Positions 1-5,267 of a stretch of DNA of 5,267 nucleotides are shown here, in pieces. The stretch spans positions 1 to 5,267 of the forward strand of contig JAESTO010000154.1 in assembly GCA_016763565.1 (NCBI GenBank). Direction: 5' to 3'. The notes under the pieces are model-generated. The model was given only the letters and a program-made list of their open reading frames with translations. It had not been told where the DNA came from and made no database searches. Positions within the stretch are counted from its first letter, which is position 1; each line of letters starts with the position of its first letter. Source of the DNA: Gammaproteobacteria bacterium (GTDB taxonomy: Bacteria > Pseudomonadota > Gammaproteobacteria > JABDGN01). The translations under genes and the position numbers were made by a program.

Positions 1-176
1 GATAAGTCCAGGCTGGTGATATGCGTGGATTGTTTAGGATTCGTGCTAACGCGTTGTTTAAATTTGGTGAACAATACATCAGTTATGCTTAGATGGTAAT
101 GGGCGGTTGGTGTGATATTGAACACGTTTGCCTTCTCACTGAAGTGCTTGCTTTCTTGCGGTGGGTTAGTTGGCAT
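1..176 (-). CDS. Partial hypothetical protein, N-terminal 58 residues, 3' end beyond the left edge
   Basis: Reading the minus strand from the ATG at 176-174 gives an open frame of 58 codons that reaches the window edge without a stop. It begins MPTNPPQESKHFSEKANVFN and continues with a segment containing TPTAHYHLSITDVLFTKF. A GGA-core Shine-Dalgarno site (GGAAA on the minus strand, at 182-186) lies seven to eight bases before the ATG, and an extended -10 promoter sits about 30 bases further up, so start, ribosome site and promoter agree. The N-terminus is hydrophilic, with no signal peptide or membrane segment. I do not recognise the family and assign no function. It is transcribed away from the MBL gene, with a 147-base gap between the two starts. 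The alternative is a chance open frame; the regulatory signals make a real gene more likely. Confidence 0.58.
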   Translation of the reverse strand, partial: MPTNPPQESKHFSEKANVFNITPTAHYHLSITDVLFTKFKQRVSTNPKQSTHITSLDL

Positions 177-207
177 AGTAGTTTCCTTACATAAAGATTT
201 ATTGCAA

Positions 208-216
208 ATTATAGCA
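208..216 (-). promoter_or_regulatory. Extended -10 promoter for the leftward gene
   Basis: On the minus strand the sequence reads TGCTATAAT, a perfect -10 hexamer (208-213) preceded by a TGn extended -10 element (214-216). The hexamer 17 bases upstream is only a T-rich TTTTTA, a poor -35, which is usual for extended -10 promoters. Transcription would start near position 201, giving a short leader of about 25 bases before the ATG at 176. Confidence 0.55.
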
Positions 217-264
217 TAATGAGGGAAAAATAAAAAATCAAGTGTGGCTATGATCAGAGCAAAG

Positions 265-292
265 TTTTTGTTTAAAGTATTTAGCCTATTAA
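265..292 (+). promoter_or_regulatory. Weak candidate promoter for the MBL gene
   Basis: TTTTTG (265-270) and TATTAA (287-292) are separated by 16 bases and would place a transcription start near 299, about 25 bases before the preferred start codon. Both hexamers are imperfect matches to the sigma-70 consensus, and AT-rich sequence yields such pairs by chance. It is the best rightward candidate I see in 177-317. Confidence 0.25.
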
Positions 293-309
293 GAGCAGTT
301 TTAATTAAC

Positions 310-315
310 AGGAGA
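310..315 (+). promoter_or_regulatory. Ribosome binding site that decides between two in-frame starts
   Basis: AGGAGA lies 2 bases before the ATG at 318 and 8 bases before the in-frame ATG at 324. Eight bases is the normal spacing and two is too short, so translation most likely begins at 324, with MARRNAKRG as the N-terminus. The upstream ATG would only add Met-Ile. Confidence 0.7.
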
Positions 316-323
316 GAATGATA

Positions 324-2351
324 ATGGCACGTAGGAATGCTAAACGCGGCAAGGCGAAAAATAAAGAAAGTGATAGTAAGAAACTATGGGGGTTTGAAGA
401 GCCAGAGGACAAAGAGATAATTTTGTTGCAGCTATCTTATATCCTGGATGGGCTGGAAAAATTTAAAACTGGTGAGATTCAAGCTGGTACGACGAATTTT
501 ACAAAATTAAAAAATTTGGAAGAAGTACTGGGGAGAATCCCCCCCTCAAAGGTCGTGAAAGAGGTAAATAAACATATTGTCGAGGCCAAAAATAACTATA
601 GGCATATGTATGGTGACTGGGATGTTGCGAATAAAAAAAAATTTTTAGAAAAAATAAAGGATAAATATAATGGAATAAAAAAAGACCTGTTGGCATCAGA
701 TAAACACTTTATATCAGCTGAAAATTTTATAAAGGATACAGCTGATATAATTCTTAAGGAAACTGCTGCAACTCAAACTTATTTTGTATTTCCATGTAAT
801 ACCTTAGGTGCTCTTCAAAGACTCATTGTTGGAAATAGTCCTGATTACAGGGTGCAGAACCCTGAAAAAAACCTTAAAAGAGTTTTAGCGAAAATAATTT
901 CAGAAGAATTTTTACCAAAAATTCAATTTGAACTTCTTGAAAAATTAAGGGCAGAGCAAGAAGAAATTGCTCTCCTTCAGCAAAAAAAATCTGAAGAATT
1001 AAAAGAAAGTGGTAAGGTAGGTCCAACTATGGTGGCATTTTTACCAGCCGGGCAAGGCGATTGCAATATGATTCGTTCCAGTCAAGGAAAAATTTTTTTG
1101 GTTGATTGCGGTGCGAAGGGTGGTTTGATAGCTCATATGAGGAAATTAGCAGAGGGGGGTGAAAAAATAGATATCATTAGAGCTTATTTGACTAGGAAAA
1201 AATTTTGGGGAAAAGATTTTTCTAAAGAGACGAAGCAAGTTTTACTGGGTGGTATTTTTACTACGCACGGTGATATTGACCATGTGAATAAATTTGAGAG
1301 CAAATTTGAGAGCAAATCTGTAAATGCATGGGATGAATTTAAAGTATCAGCGCCTTATTGGATGCGCAGTGGTGATTTAATGAAAAATTCTTATCAGAAC
1401 AAAATGGTGCCCTTTATAAAAGGCGCAACACACTCTCTTGATGAAAATGCAAAACTTTCTGGTATTAGGTTGTCTGTAAATGAAGAAAAAAATATGAATA
1501 AAATTTCTATTGCTATTGCCAATGATAGCTATAACGGTGAACTTTCCCATGGCAATGTATTAAAAGACAATGGAGGAACTATTTCTAATATTAACAGCAA
1601 CATGTTTGCAACGAAAGGGTTTGTAGCAGAAAAAATCACTGAGGGAGATAAGATGCGCGCTGCACTAGTTTGCTCTGAAAAAGATAAGGATAACAATGAC
1701 GAAATTGTATTTGAATTATTTGTTATCGCCAGTGACGTGACTTACACTGAAAATAGTAAGTATAAAGATAAGTATGATAAGCCTATTCCTAGTGACTTTG
1801 AAGGCAAAGACCGCGAATATGCTTCTAATCAAGCAAACAGTGGCAGCTTGTGTTTGGTTGTGAGAAGTGCTAACCAAATGTGTTTGATGGTAGGTGATGC
1901 GACGTTAAACACAGAACATTTCTTAATAGAAAATTTTTCAAAAACACTAGCAAAGCTTAATGTAGTACAAATTGGTCATCATGGTTCTTCTCGAACGTCT
2001 TTTTCAAAGAGATTTATCAAAGCACTTTCGAATGTAAAAGCATTTATAATTTGCGCCCCTTATGCAAATAGTCCACATGGCCATCCTAGGAAGCTCGTTA
2101 TTGATTTGGCACGCAAGAAGTTGGAAAATCTAAAGGTTGTCAAACATGATTTGGGTTGTTATGAAGGAACAGGAGATAAAAGAAAATGGAAGCGATTAAT
2201 AGATGTAACAGAACCTATTTGGACAACCGGTTCCAATGGCATTATAGAGGTCATTATGGGCGAAATGAAGCTCACTGGTGACGGAGCGGAACTGAAGGAA
2301 AAGTTAACGATATTAGGGCAAAACATAGAAAAAAAACAAGAGGAAACATAG
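324..2351 (+). CDS. ComEC/Rec2-type metallo-beta-lactamase fold hydrolase, stand-alone, with helical N-terminal region
   Basis: Predicted soluble metal-dependent hydrolase of 675 residues, numbered here from the ATG at 324 (677 if the ATG at 318 is used). Residues 1-20 are strongly basic (MARRNAKRGKAKNK). Residues about 20-235 are charged and look helical, with a probable coiled coil at about 194-230. The MBL domain starts near 236: GQGD (243-246), VDCG (260-263), HGDIDH (315-320, the HxDxDH version of the metal motif), NSGS (505-508), GD (Asp525), GHHGSS (551-556) and HGHP (585-588). These motifs and their order match the C-terminal MBL domain of the DNA-uptake protein ComEC, but there are no membrane helices or competence domain, so it is not ComEC itself. 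Family knowledge suggests phosphodiester or nucleic-acid hydrolysis; the real substrate is unknown. About 200 residues separate HxDxDH from Asp525, longer than I expect for ComEC. All likely metal ligands are present, so it is probably active. The DUF6603 gene follows 232 nt downstream on the same strand. No signal peptide is seen, so a cytoplasmic location is inferred. Confidence 0.9.
   Translation: MARRNAKRGKAKNKESDSKKLWGFEEPEDKEIILLQLSYILDGLEKFKTGEIQAGTTNFTKLKNLEEVLGRIPPSKVVKEVNKHIVEAKNNYRHMYGDWDVANKKKFLEKIKDKYNGIKKDLLASDKHFISAENFIKDTADIILKETAATQTYFVFPCNTLGALQRLIVGNSPDYRVQNPEKNLKRVLAKIISEEFLPKIQFELLEKLRAEQEEIALLQQKKSEELKESGKVGPTMVAFLPAGQGDCNMIRSSQGKIFLVDCGAKGGLIAHMRKLAEGGEKIDIIRAYLTRKKFWGKDFSKETKQVLLGGIFTTHGDIDHVNKFESKFESKSVNAWDEFKVSAPYWMRSGDLMKNSYQNKMVPFIKGATHSLDENAKLSGIRLSVNEEKNMNKISIAIANDSYNGELSHGNVLKDNGGTISNINSNMFATKGFVAEKITEGDKMRAALVCSEKDKDNNDEIVFELFVIASDVTYTENSKYKDKYDKPIPSDFEGKDREYASNQANSGSLCLVVRSANQMCLMVGDATLNTEHFLIENFSKTLAKLNVVQIGHHGSSRTSFSKRFIKALSNVKAFIICAPYANSPHGHPRKLVIDLARKKLENLKVVKHDLGCYEGTGDKRKWKRLIDVTEPIWTTGSNGIIEVIMGEMKLTGDGAELKEKLTILGQNIEKKQEET
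1290..1313 (+). repeat. Two tandem copies of a 12-bp in-frame repeat
   Basis: AAATTTGAGAGC occurs twice back to back (1290-1301 and 1302-1313), followed by AAATCT. It encodes KFESKFES directly after the metal-binding HGDIDHVN motif. The exact identity of the copies points to a recent slippage duplication that keeps the reading frame. Confidence 0.85.
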
Positions 2352-2459
2352 TTACAATTATGCAGTTCGACTACAGATATTAGGAGAGTTCTTTGGGCGA
2401 TCAAAAACTTGGCCACAAGCGGCTGGAAATTTCTTCCTATTCTAATTTTTCTGCGTGCG

Positions 2460-2475
2460 AAGTGAATATGCACTT
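2460..2475 (+). other. Small stem-loop in the intergenic region
   Basis: AAGTG (2460-2464) and CACTT (2471-2475) are exact complements around a six-base loop. It is weak alone but is one of several dyad symmetries packed into 2408-2560. It overlaps the CTTGTG-A-CACAAG palindrome, so the two structures would exclude each other in RNA. Confidence 0.35.
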
Positions 2476-2485
2476 GTGACACAAG
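2473..2485. promoter_or_regulatory. 13-bp palindrome, possible operator
   Basis: CTTGTG (2473-2478), a central A (2479) and CACAAG (2480-2485) form a perfect inverted repeat with six-base arms. A one-base centre cannot form an RNA hairpin, so a DNA site for a dimeric protein is the more natural reading. It lies about 100 bases before the downstream start codon, a plausible regulatory position. No regulator gene is in the window, and I do not recognise the motif as a named operator. Confidence 0.35.
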
Positions 2486-2512
2486 AGGAATGCTCTGCTC
2501 TGCGCTCCTCTT
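2483..2512 (+). terminator. Weak candidate terminator or attenuator hairpin
   Basis: AAGAGGA (2483-2489) pairs with TCCTCTT (2506-2512) over seven base pairs, with a 16-base loop that contains a repeated GCTCT. Only a short T run (2511-2513) follows, and the loop is large, so an efficient intrinsic terminator is doubtful. It begins 132 bases after the MBL stop codon. Confidence 0.25.
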
Positions 2513-2529
2513 TAAGCATCCTCCATCGG

Positions 2530-2560
2530 CAAAATTTCGGCAGCTTGCTGCTAAGTTTTG
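2530..2560 (+). other. Two-part stem-loop in the leader of the DUF6603 gene
   Basis: CAAAATTT (2530-2537) pairs with AAGTTTTG (2553-2560) over eight pairs including one T-G wobble. Inside it, GCAG (2540-2543) and CTGC (2548-2551) pair around a CTTG tetraloop, with a small CG/T internal loop between the stems. No T tract follows, so it does not look like a terminator. It ends 11 bases before the ribosome binding site and could affect translation or mRNA stability of the downstream gene. Confidence 0.45.
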
Positions 2561-2571
2561 AATTATAAATA

Positions 2572-2577
2572 AAGGGA
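2572..2577 (+). promoter_or_regulatory. Ribosome binding site of the DUF6603 gene
   Basis: AAGGGA ends six bases before the ATG at 2584. It is a moderate Shine-Dalgarno match at normal spacing and supports that ATG as the start; there is no better-placed in-frame start upstream. Confidence 0.6.
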
Positions 2578-2583
2578 AATATT

Positions 2584-5267
2584 ATGAATTTTAATGAATT
2601 AGAAAGCTGGGTCAATAGTAACATCACAGTCGATGATTACTTGCTTTTATCATCAGAAGTCATTGATGAAAATTCAACGGTTAATGCGGACACGTTTGCT
2701 TCTTACAATGCCTTGCTTCATGCGTTTTCAGCAGAAAAAGTAATTGCTATTCAAGTGATTAGCAATCAGTTGGATAGCACTGCCGATAAAGTGCATATTA
2801 TAGGCACTAGCGTGGTGAGAAGTGGTAGCGCAGGTGATAATGACAGTGTGTTGTTTAATGGCATGGCAATAAGTATTAAATTTTTCTTGTCTAATGATGC
2901 GGTGCACTTCGAATTAATTGCTACAGTTAACGATACCAACTGGACTTTGCAAGATAGCTTCCCCTTATTAACCGGCGGTATTTTTGCGCAAATGAGCTTT
3001 AGTCATCTTTCTTTTTTGCCCAGTTTGTATTTAGGCACATCGACAAATAATAGTAATTTAAAATTTAGTGGTGATGTGAGTTTGACCTCGTTAAATTTAC
3101 CGTTTGATTTTGTGGATAGTTTTGCGACATTTTCAGCATCAGGCAATATCCGCATGGTTGGTGAACATCCTGAAATAGCATTGTATAGTACCTATGATAA
3201 CCTTATTAGTTGGCAGCTGGGTTTTGGTATCAGTATTCAACGGATATGGCTAGATATTTTTAACAAGGTTGATTTTAACATTGCATATTATGAATATGAA
3301 GCCTCGGATTATTTTGGTTTTGAAACGGTTATTGAAATTCCCAGTCAAACTGCATCAGCTGATATAACCTTATTAGGTAATCTTGATATTAACAATGGTA
3401 ATTTTGTTTTATGGGCAGATATTAATGAAGCGTTGCCGATGTTGGTGGATGAGTTCAGCCATTTTTTACAAATGGATAGTTTACATACGGTATTTCCCAG
3501 TCATTTTAATCTAGGCACTAGCATTCAATTATCAGAATTAAAATTTTTTGGTGGTTTTTTTACGGGTAGTTTGCCTAAATTGACAGAAGTACGTGCCACA
3601 ATTGATATTGCTGCACAATTAACACTATTGCAGTCACCTAAAATTGTGCTTAATGATGTGCAAATTCATACACGTTTTTCAATTGGTGATAATGCTTCTA
3701 GAAATTTCACTTATACATTGGCCGGCTATTTTTTAATTGGCGAAGAGCAGCATGAGATTGAAGTCATTGCCTCAGGCCCTGATTGGGATTTTTATTGTAG
3801 CAGTGATGATGCTATTAAAGTGAATAATTTTTTAAAATTCGCTTATGGCCAACAAGATAATGCCATGAATGAACTTGATATTGATGATTTTTCGTTAGCC
3901 GTTCATCCGAGCAATCACAGTTATACGTTAGATTCCAAACTCAGTGGTGATTGGACATTGGTTTCTATCAACGATATCGCCTTGCGCTTTGAACAAGGAA
4001 CGATAGCTATAACGCATGATACGCAAAATAAGACAACTGTTGACTTGAGTTTGGGACTTTATTTTAATGATTTAGCCTGCAATGTCGCTGCTACCTACAC
4101 CTCCCTCAACCGCGGTTGGGATTTTCGTGGCACGTTAGCCGAAGGTGAAACAATAGCCTTAGGTGGTTTATTGCAAAACTTGGCCGATACCTTTCAAACC
4201 GGTATTCACTTACCGACGGTGTTGCAACGTTTAACAGTCGGTGATGTGGTATTAGAATTCAACACCGTAACCAAAGATTTTCATTTTGCTTTTGACAGTC
4301 AGTGGCAATTGGCTAGTACCTCATTAGTGACGCATCTGGATGTTACGATGTCGCAAGGCGATGGCGAGTTTCACAAGCAATACAGTGGCCATCTTGATGT
4401 TGATGTATCCGGCCAAGCGTTGCAATTTGATATGCTGTTTGATGACAGCCATCAAGGTAATACGTTTATGGCGAGCTATCATCAGCAAGGTGGGCAAACG
4501 TTTAAAATCCATGACATCGTCAATAATTTCTCCAGTAGTGCGGCAGTCTATGTGCCAGAATCATTATCCGTCACACTCAATGATATGTTGTTCATTTATG
4601 ACAACGATAACAACAACAATAAAAAATTGTTATTAGCGACAGAAATTGGTGGTGGTGTAGACTTAGCGGATTTACCGTTGGTTGGTCGTTTCTTTAGTCA
4701 CGATGAAAGTTTGCGGTTAGCCATGCAAATGGTAGTGGCGTCAGGCTCTTTTGCGAAAGCAGATATCGAACGTTTCAATGGTTTATTGCCAAGTGACGTG
4801 ACGGCATTGCCGAGCGAAAAAGATGACGGTGGTACTATTACACCCGGCTTACATTTATTTCCCCATTTGCAACTCAGTGATATTACCTTGGATTTAAGTT
4901 TGCCAATCAAGGCGGAAGAAGTGGATGATGGTACCGGTACCGATACCATGAAGACGCAGATTAGCCATGACAGTGACCATCTGCAAGCAAAAAAAGCGGA
5001 TGATGTTATTTGGCTCGATGTGCAACGCCACTTAGGCCCGGTGCATTTGCAACGGATTGGCGTGAAATACCATGCCAGCAAGAGTCAACTCGATTTTATT
5101 TTGGATGGTAGCTTATCGTTAGCGGGTTTAACCATTGCCTTAGAAGGTTTACAACTGAGTACGCCATTAACTGCGTTTGATCCAAGCGTGAGTTTACACG
5201 GTCTAGGCATTTTTTATGAACAGGGACCCTTAGCGTTTGGCGGTGAATTATTAAAAAATGCAGAGAA
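2584..5267 (+). CDS. Large repetitive beta-rich protein with DUF6603-like domain, C-terminus beyond the right edge
   Basis: A single frame opens at the ATG at 2584 and stays open for 894 codons plus two bases to the window edge, so the protein is incomplete here. The first residues, MNFNELESWVNSNITVDDYL, are acidic and polar: no signal peptide, lipobox or membrane helix. Most of the chain alternates hydrophobic and polar residues in short strands split by Gly/Asn/Asp turns, with only two cysteines noticed, as in an extended beta-structure. Residues about 346-690 hold three related units of 111-117 residues. A low-complexity DNDNNNN stretch occurs within the third unit, and an acidic Gly/Thr linker lies near 775-785. 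From about residue 805 (WLDVQ at 810-814, then GPVHLQRIGVKY, SLSLAGLTIALEGL and FDPSVSLHGLGIFYEQGPLAFGG at 865-887, the last quoted only as start and end of its key residues) the sequence resembles the beginning of DUF6603, a family of large proteins of unknown function. I made that match from memory. No catalytic motif is visible. A structural, scaffold or binding role is inference; it may work with the upstream MBL protein. Confidence 0.85.
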   Translation, partial: MNFNELESWVNSNITVDDYLLLSSEVIDENSTVNADTFASYNALLHAFSAEKVIAIQVISNQLDSTADKVHIIGTSVVRSGSAGDNDSVLFNGMAISIKFFLSNDAVHFELIATVNDTNWTLQDSFPLLTGGIFAQMSFSHLSFLPSLYLGTSTNNSNLKFSGDVSLTSLNLPFDFVDSFATFSASGNIRMVGEHPEIALYSTYDNLISWQLGFGISIQRIWLDIFNKVDFNIAYYEYEASDYFGFETVIEIPSQTASADITLLGNLDINNGNFVLWADINEALPMLVDEFSHFLQMDSLHTVFPSHFNLGTSIQLSELKFFGGFFTGSLPKLTEVRATIDIAAQLTLLQSPKIVLNDVQIHTRFSIGDNASRNFTYTLAGYFLIGEEQHEIEVIASGPDWDFYCSSDDAIKVNNFLKFAYGQQDNAMNELDIDDFSLAVHPSNHSYTLDSKLSGDWTLVSINDIALRFEQGTIAITHDTQNKTTVDLSLGLYFNDLACNVAATYTSLNRGWDFRGTLAEGETIALGGLLQNLADTFQTGIHLPTVLQRLTVGDVVLEFNTVTKDFHFAFDSQWQLASTSLVTHLDVTMSQGDGEFHKQYSGHLDVDVSGQALQFDMLFDDSHQGNTFMASYHQQGGQTFKIHDIVNNFSSSAAVYVPESLSVTLNDMLFIYDNDNNNNKKLLLATEIGGGVDLADLPLVGRFFSHDESLRLAMQMVVASGSFAKADIERFNGLLPSDVTALPSEKDDGGTITPGLHLFPHLQLSDITLDLSLPIKAEEVDDGTGTDTMKTQISHDSDHLQAKKADDVIWLDVQRHLGPVHLQRIGVKYHASKSQLDFILDGSLSLAGLTIALEGLQLSTPLTAFDPSVSLHGLGIFYEQGPLAFGGELLKNAE
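3619..4653 (+). repeat. Three diverged protein repeats of about 111-117 residues
   Basis: Within the large protein, units begin at residues 346 (LTLL), 457 (WTLV) and 574 (WQLA), i.e. near nucleotides 3619, 3952 and 4303. In each unit a strand-rich first half leads to an aromatic motif: DWDF at 400-403, GWDF at 511-514 and TF at 627-628. A stretch of the form I-(K/A)-(V/L/I)-x-x-(L/F/I)-(L/V) follows, then L-x-(I/V/L)-x-D-(F/V/M)-x-L/F, and the next unit's start. The conserved positions are spread and mostly hydrophobic, so this is a structural repeat, not a recent DNA duplication. A less clear relative surrounds NWTL at 119-122. Confidence 0.55.

Noticed and set aside
499..696. 65-codon open frame on the minus strand
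   Set aside because: It lies wholly inside the MBL gene, is an antisense shadow rich in Phe/Tyr/Leu from the Lys/Asn-rich sense codons, and has no family resemblance.
324..2351. Naming the MBL gene comEC or a beta-lactamase
   Set aside because: It lacks the membrane and competence domains of ComEC, and the HxDxDH and GHHGS motifs are of the ComEC class, not those of antibiotic-hydrolysing enzymes.
2564..2569. TATAAA as a -10 box for the DUF6603 gene
   Set aside because: No suitable -35 lies 16-18 bases upstream (TTGCTG at 2545 is only 13 bases away), and a start here would fall at or after the ribosome binding site.
2159..2627. Two overlapping minus-strand open frames across the intergenic region and gene ends
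   Set aside because: They overlap each other and the ends of both plus-strand genes, and their sequences look like noncoding translations; the gap's hairpins and the downstream ribosome site explain the region better.
4931..4948. Repeated GGTACC units
   Set aside because: This is a short Gly-Thr/Asp-Thr linker in a low-complexity acidic segment; it is too short to be a meaningful DNA repeat.
4324..5081. Open frames on both strands within the DUF6603-type gene
   Set aside because: All are in other frames of a long continuous coding region with consistent protein-like composition and recognisable repeats.
1..5267. CRISPR array, tRNA/rRNA genes, insertion sequence or integrase
   Set aside because: I saw no regularly spaced direct repeats, no tRNA-like cloverleaf, and no transposase or recombinase frame with flanking inverted repeats.

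Overview
The window is an AT-rich bacterial segment with three genes: a partial gene leaving on the minus strand, a complete ComEC-type metallo-beta-lactamase (MBL) fold protein, and a very large protein that runs off the right edge and ends, within the window, in what I read as the start of a DUF6603 domain. Shine-Dalgarno sites and an extended -10 box of the sigma-70 type show it is bacterial. The AT bias and the TTA/TTG-rich leucine codons would suit an AT-rich gammaproteobacterium (for example the Legionellales/Coxiella side), but this is a guess from base and codon use only; no rRNA, tRNA or housekeeping gene is present.

Layout. Positions 1-176 (minus strand) hold the first 58 codons of an unrecognised protein with its own Shine-Dalgarno site and TGC-TATAAT promoter. 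Positions 177-317 are a divergent intergenic region. Positions 324-2351 (plus) encode a 675-residue soluble protein. Its N-terminal third is charged and helical. Its C-terminal two thirds carry the ComEC/Rec2-type MBL motifs (GQGD, VDCG, HxDxDH, NSxS, GD, GHHGSS, GHP), with no membrane segments and with a long insertion inside the enzyme domain. Positions 2352-2583 are noncoding, unusually rich in dyad symmetry, with no convincing promoter. From 2584 to the right edge (plus) runs a single open frame of 894 codons with no stop. It has no signal peptide or membrane helices. It is made of beta-strand-like segments with a repeating unit of about 111-117 residues, followed by the DUF6603-like start.

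How they may work together. The MBL gene and the DUF6603 gene are codirectional, 232 nt apart, and no strong terminator or promoter is visible between them, so they may be cotranscribed. The pairing of a stand-alone ComEC-like hydrolase (a nuclease or phosphodiesterase-type active site) with a giant repetitive beta-rich protein of unknown function is the main candidate for an undescribed system here. Its function cannot be read from the sequence: there is no recognisable transposase, integrase, tRNA or CRISPR array to mark it as mobile or defensive.
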